A stretch of DNA of 64,000 nt from Yokenella regensburgei ATCC 49455 (GCF_000735455.1 NZ_JMPS01000042.1:62001-126000); one strand, 5' to 3'; positions 7,168 through 14,768 are shown, counted from the stretch's first letter. The notes: a model not told the origin generated them from the letters alone. A program made the numbers and translations.

Positions 7168-7647
7168 ATGGAACAACAGTTACCGCTGTTTGCCCGTGAA
7201 CTGGCCCCTGCCGACCAGCAGACGGTCAGAGAAGCATTAACCCTGCTGGAATGCCAGTTACGCGAGCCCGGCGCGTCATTTACGTCCAGCAATGCCGTCC
7301 GGGACTGGCTGCGCCTGCAGCTTGCCGCACAGGAGCGCGAAGAATTTACCGCACTCTTCCTTGATAACCAGCATCGCCTGATAGCTCACGAAACGCTCTT
7401 CACCGGCACGATTAACCATACGCAGGTCCATCCGCGTGAGGTGGTGAAATCCGGTCTGAAACATAATTGTGCCGCTGTCATTGTGGCCCATTGCCACCCG
7501 TCAGGGCTTGCCGAACCCAGCCAGGCCGATCGTCAGGTTACCACGCGTATTCAGCAGGCGCTGGACCTGGTGGATATTCGTCTGCTGGATCACCTGGTGG
7601 TGGGCGGTATGGAGATCACCTCGTTTGCTGAAAAAGGCTGGCTGTAG
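7168..7647 (+). CDS. RadC-like JAB/JAMM domain protein (YeeS/YkfG type)
   Basis: 159 residues with a complete JAMM metal site: E in the [12 protein letters not shown] strand (about residue 57-59), HCHPSG with His108 and His110, and Asp121. The short N-terminal part lacks the helix-hairpin-helix of full-length chromosomal RadC, as usual for the island-borne YeeS/YkfG/YfjY group. JAMM proteins are metallo-isopeptidases or -hydrolases; the substrate in this group is unknown and the old DNA-repair role is not supported. Start has GAGGTAA upstream, 11 bases after the antirestriction gene. Confidence 0.85.
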   Translation: MEQQLPLFARELAPADQQTVREALTLLECQLREPGASFTSSNAVRDWLRLQLAAQEREEFTALFLDNQHRLIAHETLFTGTINHTQVHPREVVKSGLKHNCAAVIVAHCHPSGLAEPSQADRQVTTRIQQALDLVDIRLLDHLVVGGMEITSFAEKGWL

Positions 7648-7667
7648 CACAACAGGAAAATAACCCG

Positions 7668-7889
7668 ATGAAAATTATCAGTAAGCGCCAGGCGATGGCG
7701 ATATATCGCCAGCATCCGCAGTCCCGGTTGTTTCGCTTCTGCACGGGTAAATACAAATGGTCCGGCAGCGTCTGCCACTACGCTGGTCGTGAGGTCCAGG
7801 ATATCAGCGGTGTACTCGCGGTCTTCGCAGAACGCCGTCAGGACCGCAGCGGGCCGTATGTCGTATTGCGCAGCGTCACGCTGAACTGA
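7668..7889 (+). CDS. yeeT: DUF987 protein, YeeT-like
   Basis: 73 residues. It aligns along its whole length with E. coli YeeT (MKIISKRQAMAIYRQHPQSR, then FRFCTGKYKWSGS, GREVQDISGVLAVFAERR, SVTLN at the end). Function unknown; always found between the RadC-like gene and cbeA/cbtA. The ATG follows an AGGAAAA ribosome site and lies 20 bases after the RadC-like stop. Confidence 0.85.
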   Translation: MKIISKRQAMAIYRQHPQSRLFRFCTGKYKWSGSVCHYAGREVQDISGVLAVFAERRQDRSGPYVVLRSVTLN

Positions 7890-7904
7890 GTAAGGAAAAT
7901 ACCC

Positions 7905-8549
7905 GTGAGCAGAATTATCTCCACTACCGTATATACGCTGGATGAACTCTCCGACGCGGCCCGTGAAAACGCCCGCAACTGGTATCGCGAACATGCGCTG
8001 AATGATGACTGGTATCAGAACGTGTTTGACGAGTTCACCGGCATCTGCAATATCCTGGGCGTGGATATTAAGCTGTACAGGATCCCTCTGCTGTCTGGCG
8101 GCAGCCGTCAGCACCACTGCATCTGGTTCAGCGGTTTTTGCCATCAGGGCAGCGGCGCGGCTTTCGAGGGTGATTATGCTTACCAACCGCAGGCCGTATA
8201 CCGGATCAGGGAACATTATCCTGAAGACGCTGACCTTCACCATATCGCCGATTTACTGCAGACCATCCAGTTGCACAACAGCGGCGAGCTTCGCGCCACG
8301 ATCCGTCATCACGGCCAGCATATCCATGAATCCTGTATGACCGTCACGGTCGAACGCCACAGCCCCTCCGGGCAGGACATGACCACAGACAGTGAAGCCG
8401 CGATAACCGAAGCCATCCGGGTGCTGGCCCGCTGGTTATACGACTGGCTGGAAAGCGAATACGGCTGGCAGACATCCCCCGCCATTGTTGACAACGACAT
8501 CATCGACGGTGAATACACCTTTACCGGATCAGGCCAGCGCTTCGGCTGA
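7905..8549 (+). CDS. Island protein annotated in relatives as toxin-antitoxin stability antitoxin
   Basis: 214 residues starting at a GTG (7905) with AAGGA 8 bases upstream. The N-terminal part (STTVYTLDELSDAARENARNWYREH) is the pattern seen in phage and plasmid proteins labelled 'antitoxin of toxin-antitoxin stability system'; the experimental basis of that name is unknown to me. The centre is His-rich and the C-terminal part acidic. It sits 16 bases after yeeT and 50 before cbeA, so it is in the cbeA/cbtA operon. Not essential for CbeA/CbtA, since K-12 copies lack it. Confidence 0.6.
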   Translation: MSRIISTTVYTLDELSDAARENARNWYREHALNDDWYQNVFDEFTGICNILGVDIKLYRIPLLSGGSRQHHCIWFSGFCHQGSGAAFEGDYAYQPQAVYRIREHYPEDADLHHIADLLQTIQLHNSGELRATIRHHGQHIHESCMTVTVERHSPSGQDMTTDSEAAITEAIRVLARWLYDWLESEYGWQTSPAIVDNDIIDGEYTFTGSGQRFG

Positions 8550-8599
8550 CCCCATCCGGTTGAAACATTTCTTCATCCACTTTTTAGTGAGGCTTAACC

Positions 8600-8956
8600 A
8601 TGCCAGATATCCCTGCCACAAATGACAATATGGACGCGCCGCGCTGGGGTCTTCAGCGCAATATCACGCCCTGCTTTGGCGCTCGCCTGGTGCAGGAGGG
8701 GAACCGGCTGCACTATCTCGCCGATCGCGCCAGTATCACCGGGCAGTTCAGCGATGCGGATTTACGCCATCTCGACCAGGCGTTTCCGCTGCTGTTGAAA
8801 CAGCTGGAACTGATGCTGGTTTCCGGTGAACTCAATCCCCGTCATCAACACAGCGTTACGCTTTACGCAAAAGGGCTGACCTGCGAGGCCGACAGCCTCG
8901 CTTCGCACGGGTACGTCTATATCGCAATTTATCCGACACCAGCCACAACCGCATAA
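8600..8956 (+). CDS. cbeA: CbeA/YeeU type IV antitoxin
   Basis: 118 residues, near-identical in pattern to E. coli CbeA/YfjZ/YafW: PRWGLQRNITPCFGARLVQEGNRLHYLADRA, FSDADLRHLDQAFPLLLKQLELML, GELNPRHQHSVTLYAKGLTCEADSL and YVYIAIYPTP. Members counter CbtA-type toxins by promoting bundling of MreB and FtsZ rather than binding the toxin. Length is normal. It is followed after 51 bases by two cbtA-like genes instead of one. Confidence 0.9.
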   Translation: MPDIPATNDNMDAPRWGLQRNITPCFGARLVQEGNRLHYLADRASITGQFSDADLRHLDQAFPLLLKQLELMLVSGELNPRHQHSVTLYAKGLTCEADSLASHGYVYIAIYPTPATTA

Positions 8957-9007
8957 ACCTTCTTACTACTTACCCTCGTTCTTACCCATCAACAAAGAGA
9001 TCCAACA

Positions 9008-9382
9008 ATGAGAATTTATCCTGTTTCCGCAAAACGGGCCGCTGAGATTGAGCGGTTATCGCATGTATCACCGATTGCCGTGTGGCAGCGCCTCCTGACA
9101 TATCTGCTGGAACGTCACTACGGTCTGACACTTAACGATACGCCGTTTGGCGATGACAGCGCAATTCAGGAATGCATTGACGCCGGTGATTCGCTGGTTG
9201 ACGCCCTGAATGAGATGGCTGAAGACTGCGACCTGGAACGCACTGATAATCGGGGAAAATCACTTCTGTTCAGCTCGTCGCTGCTCACACCCACAGATAT
9301 CCTGAGCGCCCAGAACGCGGTGGGTCTGGCCGGTAACAGCGCCACCCTCATTATCAGCGGTCAGTCGTCATTCGGCAGCTAA
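9008..9382 (+). CDS. Divergent CbtA/YeeV-family toxin paralogue
   Basis: 124 residues. PIAVWQRLLTYLLERHYGLTLNDTPFGDDSAIQECIDAGDSLVDALN is clearly CbtA family, but the second half departs from the canonical pattern: the RTDQPGFSA-like stretch is RTDNRGKSLLFSS, and the usual RRATGLMTRDNYR/GKYPE ending is replaced by QNAVGLAGNSATLIISGQ. CbtA binds FtsZ and MreB. The changes fall in the C-terminal part, so activity may be altered or lost, or antitoxin specificity changed. It directly follows cbeA and precedes a canonical copy. Confidence 0.8.
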   Translation: MRIYPVSAKRAAEIERLSHVSPIAVWQRLLTYLLERHYGLTLNDTPFGDDSAIQECIDAGDSLVDALNEMAEDCDLERTDNRGKSLLFSSSLLTPTDILSAQNAVGLAGNSATLIISGQSSFGS

Positions 9383-9423
9383 CGCCCCCCGTCACACCGC
9401 CGTCTTATAGAGGCGATCCGCCG

Positions 9424-9453
9424 CGCCAGTATCCGTTGTCGTAACGGCTGGCG
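9424..9453 (+). terminator. Stem-loop between the two cbtA-like genes
   Basis: CGCCAG/CTGGCG outer stem with an inner CCGTT/AACGG pairing, followed by TTTCTCTGTTT. It may be a weak terminator or attenuator separating the second toxin from the cbeA transcript. Confidence 0.45.
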
Positions 9454-9478
9454 TTTCTCTGTTTACGGAGTAAAACCA

Positions 9479-9856
9479 ATGCAAACCCAACCACAATCTC
9501 AAACGCGGGAGGCACCGACACGCCCGTCTCCCGTGGATGTCTGGCAGCGTCTCCTGAGCCACCTGCTGGATCGTCACTACGGTCTGGCGCTCAACGACAC
9601 ACCTTTCGGCAACGATGGCGTGATCCAGGAGCATATCGACGCCGGTATTTCACTGTGCGACGCAGTGAATTTTATTGTGGAGAAATACGACCTGGTACGC
9701 ACCGATCGTTGCGGTTTCAGCGCAGAAACACAGACGCCGTTTCTCACCAGTATCGATATTCTCCGCGCCCGCAAAGCCACCGGGCTGATGACCCGCAACG
9801 GCTACAGGGCCGTTACCGATATCACCACAGGCAAATACCGCGAGGTGCAGCAATGA
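9479..9856 (+). CDS. cbtA: CbtA/YeeV-type toxin (canonical copy)
   Basis: 125 residues matching E. coli CbtA throughout: [83 protein letters not shown] and GKYREVQQ at the end. This is the cytoskeleton-targeting toxin of the type IV CbeA/CbtA system; it blocks FtsZ and MreB polymerisation. It has its own leader (9383-9478) with a stem-loop, and its stop overlaps the DUF5983 start by 4 bases. Confidence 0.9.
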   Translation: MQTQPQSQTREAPTRPSPVDVWQRLLSHLLDRHYGLALNDTPFGNDGVIQEHIDAGISLCDAVNFIVEKYDLVRTDRCGFSAETQTPFLTSIDILRARKATGLMTRNGYRAVTDITTGKYREVQQ

Positions 9857-10344
9857 AGTTATCCCTGACGGTAGAAGCCGACGCCATCAACGTTCTGGCC
9901 CTGAATACGGGCCGGATCGCCGTCGATATTGACGGCATTGAACTGTCTGCGCTGATCGATGTGGTCTGTGACAACGGGTATTCACTTCGCGTTGCTGACG
10001 AGCCAGGCAAGCTGGTAGTGGAAGATCCACTGCCGCCCGTCGCCCACGTAAACTGCATCCAGTGTAGCACCGCGCATATCACCGAAGCCGACAACACCCT
10101 GCTGTATACCCTTTCACACCAGAACGAAGACTTTGGCGACAGCGAGTGGATTAGTTATACCGGCTCGGGTTATCTGCTCCGCCTGGGCGCGTGGTCGTTT
10201 CCGGTCTTACGGCTCAAACGTCTCGGCCTGTCGAAAGCCTGCCGTCGGTTAGTGGTGACGCTTATGCGTCGCTACGCCGCTGGCATTGTTCATCTGGATG
10301 CCTTTGGCGAAGTGCTGCCGGACTTCGCTACGTTTGACTGGTAG
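9853..10344 (+). CDS. DUF5983 protein
   Basis: 163 residues from the ATG at 9853, which overlaps the cbtA stop (ATGA), so it is translationally coupled. [30 protein letters not shown] and the [14 protein letters not shown] segment are typical of DUF5983, found directly after cbtA in many islands. Function unknown. The end is [15 protein letters not shown]-like ([14 protein letters not shown]). Confidence 0.75.
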   Translation: MKLSLTVEADAINVLALNTGRIAVDIDGIELSALIDVVCDNGYSLRVADEPGKLVVEDPLPPVAHVNCIQCSTAHITEADNTLLYTLSHQNEDFGDSEWISYTGSGYLLRLGAWSFPVLRLKRLGLSKACRRLVVTLMRRYAAGIVHLDAFGEVLPDFATFDW

Positions 10345-10373
10345 CTCAACCTCAATTGCCACAAGGAGAACAC

Positions 10374-10520
10374 ATGTCGGAATTAACCACTGAAACTGCA
10401 TTGCAGATCCTGAGCGACTGGCTGCAAAACAACATCGACTGCGGCACGATGATCATCTGCGACTTCGGCAACAAACCAGAACGGATTAGCCACCGAACGG
10501 TACTCGTCACTCGCGTATGA
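10374..10520 (+). pseudogene. Truncated DUF957 (YeeW-like) gene
   Basis: 48 residues with a good AAGGAG ribosome site. The first half, MSELTTETALQILSDWLQNN followed by IDCGTMIICDF, follows DUF957/YeeW closely. After about residue 28 the family ending (acidic, then CIEQAREDIR) is missing and replaced by an unrelated tail, NKPERISHRTVLVTRV. In comparable islands DUF957 is followed directly by DUF4942; here a terminator and a minus-strand glycosyltransferase unit begin at this point. The 3' half was probably lost when that unit was inserted. Confidence 0.7.
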
Positions 10521-10522
10521 GT

Positions 10523-10549
10523 GCCAGCCCTCACCGGCTGGCGTTTTTT
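10523..10549 (+). terminator. Intrinsic terminator
   Basis: GCCAGCC/GGCTGGC stem with 6-base loop followed by G and T6, three bases after the truncated DUF957 gene. Confidence 0.85.
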
Positions 10550-10639
10550 AGCGATGTCGCGCAACAGCGTCAGTGGGTGCCCGGTATGGCGATTAGGGTG
10601 CGTCGTCTGCTGCGGTGCAGAATTCGCGAGATCCACCGG

Positions 10640-11611
10640 TTAACCTTGCGCCTTCGACACAACGGCGGAGAAGTAAATTTTACGAACCAGCTTCAGCAGG
10701 AAGAAAACATCGCTCAGGCTGCTTATACCGGGCAGTAGCTGGCGAAAGGCTATCCGTGTGCAAAAGCTGATACGCAGCGCTGGCTGGTGACTGACTTTGC
10801 GACGGTACAATCCGAGAAAATGGCGGCACTCCACCAGGGCATGCCTGACCAGTGCGCGTCGGGTCTCGTAGTGTTGCTGTTGTTTGCTCAGGGCGAGAAT
10901 ATCGGTAATCACGTCAATATAGCTGGCCGCACGGATATCGTAATAATCCGGGCGGTGGGTAATGGACGCAGGATTGCTGATGTAGGTGTAGTCCTGGCGG
11001 TCGGAGAAATAAAACCGACCGTTTCCGGCGGCAAGATGGAGGGTCCAGAGAATGTCTTTGTGGCTTTTCCCTTCCTGGAACCGCAGGTTATGCTCGCGGA
11101 TATACGCCGAACGGGTGAGCTGCAGCCACAGGTAATGCTGCCATTCCTGCTGCTTCACACAGTGGCGAATCCACTGCTTGCCGGTGAGAGACTGGTCGTA
11201 AGGCTGTTTGTGGTGCACCGGGGCACATTGATGACCGGTACTGTCGGCCCGCCAGCCATTGAACACGGCAACATCGGCCTGTGCTTCACGGGCAGCCTGT
11301 AGACGTTTTTGCAGAAATCCGTCGGCTATCTGGTCATCGGCATCCAGGAACACCACCCACTCGCCGCCGTGCACCGCCAGCGCGGCGTTACGTGCGGCAT
11401 ATACCCCCTGATTTTCCTGATGAATAAGCATCAGCCGCTCATCGGTGATGGCGCTGAGTATGGTCCACGTTTCGTCGGTGGAGCCATCATCCACGACTAT
11501 CACCTCCATGCTGAGCATCTGTTCGCTAAGGAGCTTGTGCAGCAGGTGGCTGATGGTGGCCTGCGCATTGAAGGCCGGGATAATGACGCTGACATCAATT
11601 TCAGGCTTCAT
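10640..11611 (-). CDS. Family 2 glycosyltransferase (YibD/WaaH-like)
   Basis: 323 residues. GT-A fold: VSVIIPAFNAQATI at about 7-20, VVDDGSTDETW (39-49) and FLDADDQ (about 89-95, the DxD metal site). The C-terminal segment SHKDILWTLHLA resembles the HHQDIVWT motif of YibD/WaaH, the transferase that adds uronic acid to LPS core heptose in E. coli, so LPS or another surface glycan is a plausible acceptor; that is inference. It is on the opposite strand to the surrounding island genes, directly downstream of a 55-residue Cys-rich gene with 6 bases between, and interrupts the usual DUF957-DUF4942 order. Confidence 0.8.
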   Translation of the reverse strand: MKPEIDVSVIIPAFNAQATISHLLHKLLSEQMLSMEVIVVDDGSTDETWTILSAITDERLMLIHQENQGVYAARNAALAVHGGEWVVFLDADDQIADGFLQKRLQAAREAQADVAVFNGWRADSTGHQCAPVHHKQPYDQSLTGKQWIRHCVKQQEWQHYLWLQLTRSAYIREHNLRFQEGKSHKDILWTLHLAAGNGRFYFSDRQDYTYISNPASITHRPDYYDIRAASYIDVITDILALSKQQQHYETRRALVRHALVECRHFLGLYRRKVSHQPALRISFCTRIAFRQLLPGISSLSDVFFLLKLVRKIYFSAVVSKAQG

Positions 11612-11617
11612 ACCGGG

Positions 11618-11785
11618 CTACGCTTTCCCCTGGCTGTCATCTTTCTGATACCTGACGGGGAGAATGTGTTTTTCCCTGATTTCCTGCTCGGTATCAAATA
11701 AGCACTCGTCACAAAATTCTGTATCGAGTCCGAAAATCCGGTCCAGAACACACCTTTTCTTATTACAGCGTGCGCATCTTTTCAT
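11618..11785 (-). CDS. 55-residue Cys-rich (zinc-ribbon-like) protein
   Basis: Read on the minus strand from the ATG at 11785: MKRCARCNKKRCVLDRI, then a TEFCDECLFDTEQE segment and a basic/acidic tail ending QGKA. CxxCx4C and CxxC make a four- or five-Cys metal site. The stop lies only 6 bases before the glycosyltransferase start, so the two form an operon. Small, easily overlooked, no recognised family. A regulatory or scaffold role for the transferase is speculation. Confidence 0.6.
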   Translation of the reverse strand: MKRCARCNKKRCVLDRIFGLDTEFCDECLFDTEQEIREKHILPVRYQKDDSQGKA

Positions 11786-12038
11786 CACATCATCCGTTAC
11801 GTTATTTCACTGCCGTGTTTTCAGGGCAAAAGGCAGTCGCCCCTCGTAAAGACAGGAAATGAATTGATAAACAATCAGTTAAATTCGTTTTCGGGATTGT
11901 GGCACAGGGATAACCAGGCTGAATAATTCATTTTGCAGATCAATTTTCGAAAATCGATCGGTTTCATCGATCTGTGGTTCCCTGTCCGTTTCACCCGCCA
12001 CTCAGGGATTATCTGAACCCACCAACGCACCACACCCG
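11786..12038. other. Intergenic region between glycosyltransferase unit and DUF4942
   Basis: No gene seen. It contains overlapping palindromes around 11943-11975 (TTTTCGAAAA, CGATCG, ATCGAT) and presumably the promoter of the minus-strand unit. The right breakpoint of the inserted unit should lie here. Confidence 0.4.
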
Positions 12039-12064
12039 GCCCGCATGTGTTGCGGGCTTTTTTA
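12039..12064 (+). terminator. Intrinsic terminator upstream of DUF4942 gene
   Basis: GCCCGCA/TGCGGGC stem with 5-base loop and a T6 run. It ends 16 bases before the DUF4942 start, so it terminates transcription entering from the left. Confidence 0.85.
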
Positions 12065-12079
12065 TTTATGGAGATTCAA

Positions 12080-12910
12080 ATGCAGACTGAAGCCGAAGTA
12101 GTAACCAACCATACCGACGTGATTTGCTCCACCAGTATTGAACGTATCGTCACGGGACGTAACGCCGCGCTTGCGCAAATTGAAGCGCTTATTCAGCAAC
12201 TGGACGATATCTCGACGCTGACCCGCAACATCGGTGGCGGCAAAGCCAGTGAATGGGGAGTACGGCAATACCGTTACGATTGCTGGCTGATGGAGAAAAC
12301 AGACGTGGCGATGAAGGCCATTACACGCAATATCGATCGAGGTATATGGCGGGATTTGATGAAGAAATCGGGGATGCTCAGCCTGATGGATGCTGCTGCT
12401 CGTGAGCAGTGGTACAACAGTCTGGAAAAGGAGGATATTCCGGCAGTCAGCGAAGAGAATATCCTGAGCACCTTTGAGCAACTGCATCTGAACAAGGGCG
12501 AGGTGTTTGAGCGTGGGGTCATTAACGTCTTCAAAGGCTTAAGCTGGAATTTTAAGAGTAATTCGCCCTGCAAATTTGGCGCGAAAATTATTGTTACTGG
12601 GCTGGTCAAATATGACCGATGGGGATTTGGGCTTAACTGGGGCTGGCAGCGCGATCGGTTAGCTGATCTTGAACGCATGCTGATGATTCTGGATGGAAAG
12701 CCGGCTCCCGACAACCGTGCTGATGTCACCCGTCGTCTTGCAGACCATATCCATGCTAATCGGCACTGCAACCGTTACGAGGATGAGATGTTTACGATCA
12801 AGTACTTTCAGAAGGGAACAGCCCATATCAACTTCAAACAACCTGAGCTGGTCGATAAGCTGAATGACATCATCGCCCGACACTATCCCGGAGCTCTGGC
12901 AGCGAGGTAA
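12080..12910 (+). CDS. DUF4942 protein
   Basis: 276 residues from the ATG at 12080, which has GGAG at 12070-12073 exactly 6 bases upstream; an in-frame ATG at 12068 would use no ribosome site. Landmarks are RYDCWLMEKTDVAMKAITRNIDRGIWRDLMKKSGMLSLMDA and FEQLHLNKGEVFERGVINVFKGLSWNFKSN, which I recognise as DUF4942, the usual last gene of CP4-type modules after cbtA and DUF957. Function unknown. Length is normal, so it survived the insertion that truncated DUF957. Confidence 0.8.
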   Translation: MQTEAEVVTNHTDVICSTSIERIVTGRNAALAQIEALIQQLDDISTLTRNIGGGKASEWGVRQYRYDCWLMEKTDVAMKAITRNIDRGIWRDLMKKSGMLSLMDAAAREQWYNSLEKEDIPAVSEENILSTFEQLHLNKGEVFERGVINVFKGLSWNFKSNSPCKFGAKIIVTGLVKYDRWGFGLNWGWQRDRLADLERMLMILDGKPAPDNRADVTRRLADHIHANRHCNRYEDEMFTIKYFQKGTAHINFKQPELVDKLNDIIARHYPGALAAR

Positions 12911-12968
12911 TAGTTACTGAATCAAGTCACAATTGCTGTTCTTGAATAACCCAGAGATAATAACTATT

Positions 12969-12984
12969 ATTACCTGATAGTAAT
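12969..12984. promoter_or_regulatory. Candidate ParD operator
   Basis: Inverted repeat ATTAC-CTGATA-GTAAT within an AT-rich promoter region, 7 bases before the GGAGAG ribosome site of parD. ParD-family antitoxins repress their own operon through such palindromes. Confidence 0.4.
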
Positions 12985-13002
12985 TAAACAGGAGAGATCA
13001 TC

Positions 13003-13266
13003 ATGCCGACCAGTGTCGCCCTTACCCCTCACTTTGAAGCATTTATTCGTGAGCAGATAGAAAGCGGGCGTTATAACAACACCAGTGAAGTTATCCGGGC
13101 AGGACTTCGTGCCCTGGAAGATCAAGAGCAGAAAATGAAGCTAGAATCACTCCAGGAAGCAATCATTGCAGGCATCAACAGCGGTGAAAGTAAAAGCGCT
13201 GAAGAAGTATTTGGTCGCCTGACGAGCAAATACAAAACCATGGTCGAAGGTACCCAGACAAAATGA
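13003..13266 (+). CDS. parD: ParD-type antitoxin (ribbon-helix-helix)
   Basis: 87 residues. The N-terminal ribbon-helix-helix reads VALTPHFEAFIREQIESGRYNNTSEVIRAGLRALED, the ParD/CC2985 signature; the C-terminal helix would wrap the toxin. GGAGAG lies 6 bases before the ATG. The stop overlaps parE by 4 bases, giving coupled translation. It is the last complete operon before the attachment site, a common place for stabilising modules of islands. Confidence 0.9.
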   Translation: MPTSVALTPHFEAFIREQIESGRYNNTSEVIRAGLRALEDQEQKMKLESLQEAIIAGINSGESKSAEEVFGRLTSKYKTMVEGTQTK

Positions 13267-13583
13267 AGCTGGGTATATCACCACTGGCAGAGCTTGATCT
13301 TGAAGCCATCGGTGACTGGATTGCGCAGGATAATCCTGTACGCGCACTCAGTTTCACCGAAGAACTGTATCAACAATGTCTGCTGATAGCAGAATCACCA
13401 GCACTTTACAGAGAAAGGCCTGAGTTGGGGAGTGGGATCAGGGGATCTGCTTATGGCCGTTACCTGCTTCTGTTCAGAGTATTGGATACGGAAGTTCGTA
13501 TTGAGCGCATCGTGCATGGATCCCGTGATATCAACAGGGTGCTTGCAGAACCAGGTGACTATCAGTCGTTGGATGACCTTTGA
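13263..13583 (+). CDS. parE: ParE/RelE-superfamily toxin
   Basis: 106 residues of ParE toxin type (unrelated to topoisomerase ParE at 54.8 kb): LAELDLEAIGDWIAQDNPVRALSFTEELYQQC, then YGRYLLLFRVLDTEVRIERIVHGSRDI, with the conserved basic and HGxRD end. ParE toxins inhibit gyrase. Overlaps parD by 4 bases. Intact length. Confidence 0.9.
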   Translation: MKLGISPLAELDLEAIGDWIAQDNPVRALSFTEELYQQCLLIAESPALYRERPELGSGIRGSAYGRYLLLFRVLDTEVRIERIVHGSRDINRVLAEPGDYQSLDDL

Positions 13584-13792
13584 TTTTGCTCTTCTCAGAG
13601 GTATCATCCACAGGTGGATCGGGAATCGAATGAAGGAATCGAATCAACGGTTTCAGATAGCCTCAAATCAGTAACCTTTCTCTTCTGAAACTCCCGCCAA
13701 CAACAAGCAAAACCATTTCGAGGTACCAATGGAGGTATAAACTTTACCAAACCAAACAATAACAAATAAAAACAACCAGATAGATTAAAAGG
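13584..13792. other. Short gene-free end of the island
   Basis: AT-rich, no gene or clear structure seen between the ParE toxin stop and the tRNA-Phe-derived repeat. Confidence 0.5.
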
Positions 13793-13814
13793 TCGATTCC
13801 GAGTCCGGGCACCA
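13793..13814 (+). mobile_element. attR: 3' end of tRNA-Phe, right boundary of the island
   Basis: TCGATTCCGAGTCCGGGCAC followed by CA reproduces the T-loop, acceptor stem and CCA of enterobacterial tRNA-Phe (pheV/pheU). The 5' part of the tRNA is absent: upstream is island DNA, so this is a target-site copy, not a tRNA gene. Islands of this type integrate at pheV using a tyrosine recombinase, and the E. coli pheV locus lies next to the gsp/gss/yghU segment that follows here. The intact tRNA and integrase must be left of the window. Confidence 0.9.
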
Positions 13815-13824
13815 CTTATTCCAG

Positions 13825-13851
13825 AAAAACCAGCCTACGGGCTGGTTTTTT
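13825..13851 (+). terminator. tRNA-Phe-associated intrinsic terminator
   Basis: AAAAACCAGCC, loop TACG, GGCTGGTTTTTT: bidirectional stem with A- and T-runs, in the position of the pheV terminator and also suited to end the minus-strand amidase operon. Confidence 0.85.
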
Positions 13852-13865
13852 GCTTTCTGCGCTCT

Positions 13866-14768
13866 CTAAAACCTCACCGCATGATGAATCGTCTCGCCGT
13901 CCGAGGTCAGGATCGCAGTATACATTTCCGGGCGGCGATCGCGGAACACCACCCACTGGTCGCGGATGTGGTTAATCGCTTCCAGATCGAAGGTGTGGGT
14001 GATAATACATTCCGACGTTTTATCCGCCTGCGCCACCAGCTCACCAAACTGATCGGTAATAAACGAGGAACCGTAGAAGGTCATCTCGTAGTCCGGAATA
14101 TACTTACTCTTCTCGGTGCCAATGCGGTTGGAAGCAATCACCGGCATGATGTTGGCGGCCGCATGCCCGCGCTGGGTCATGGTCCAGTGCGGCTGGCTGT
14201 CCTGCTGGCGGAAGTCAGGCTCACTGCCAATTGCGGTGGGATAGAGCAGAATTTCCGCCCCCATCAGCGCCATGCAGCGCGCGGCCTCCGGGAACCACTG
14301 ATCCCAGCAGATCCCAAGCCCTATCTTCGCGTACTTCGTTTTCCAGACCTTAAACCCGGTATCGCCGGGGGTGAAGAAATGCTTCTCCTGGTACGCCGGG
14401 CCGTTCGGGATATGCGTTTTACGGTAAACCCCCAGCACTTCGCCCCCGGCATCGACCATCGCCATGCTGTTATAAAAGGCATTATTGTGGCGCTCGAAAA
14501 AGCTGCACGGCAGCACCACATCCAGCTCACGCGCCAGCGCCTGAAAGCGCTTAATTAACTCACACTCTTCCAGCGTTTCTGCCAGCGCCCGGTGATCCGG
14601 ATGCTGATCGATGCAAAAGTACGGCGCTTTAAACAGTTCCTGAATCAGGATTATCTGCGCACCTTCGCTCGCCGCCCGGCGGATCAGGGCTTCGGCTTTC
14701 TCCAGATTGGCGGATAAATCCCAGCTACAGGCAAACTGGGTCGCGGCAATTGTTACGTTACGAGTCAT
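13866..14768 (-). CDS. aguB: Carbon-nitrogen hydrolase, N-carbamoylputrescine amidase type
   Basis: 300 residues from the ATG at 14768 (AGGAG 6 bases upstream). Nitrilase-superfamily triad present: Glu44 in ILIQELFKAPYF, Lys117 in YRKTHIPNGPAYQEK, Cys154 in IGLGICWDQWFPEAA. The ELFKAPYFCIDQ and ICWDQWFPE motifs are typical of AguB, which converts N-carbamoylputrescine to putrescine, CO2 and ammonia. No agmatine deiminase (aguA) is present in this window, so a different carbamoyl or amide substrate cannot be excluded. It overlaps the permease by 4 bases and is the second gene of a sigma-54-dependent operon. Confidence 0.75.
   Translation of the reverse strand: MTRNVTIAATQFACSWDLSANLEKAEALIRRAASEGAQIILIQELFKAPYFCIDQHPDHRALAETLEECELIKRFQALARELDVVLPCSFFERHNNAFYNSMAMVDAGGEVLGVYRKTHIPNGPAYQEKHFFTPGDTGFKVWKTKYAKIGLGICWDQWFPEAARCMALMGAEILLYPTAIGSEPDFRQQDSQPHWTMTQRGHAAANIMPVIASNRIGTEKSKYIPDYEMTFYGSSFITDQFGELVAQADKTSECIITHTFDLEAINHIRDQWVVFRDRRPEMYTAILTSDGETIHHAVRF

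Noticed and set aside
10550-10639. Remnant of the DUF957 3' half after the terminator
   Set aside because: Translations in all frames show no match to the family ending (CIEQAREDIR).
13432-13674. Plus-strand frame overlapping the ParE toxin
   Set aside because: Out of frame with the well-supported toxin and without ribosome site or recognisable sequence.
13793-13814. tRNA gene
   Set aside because: Only the 3' end of tRNA-Phe is present; there is no anticodon arm upstream.
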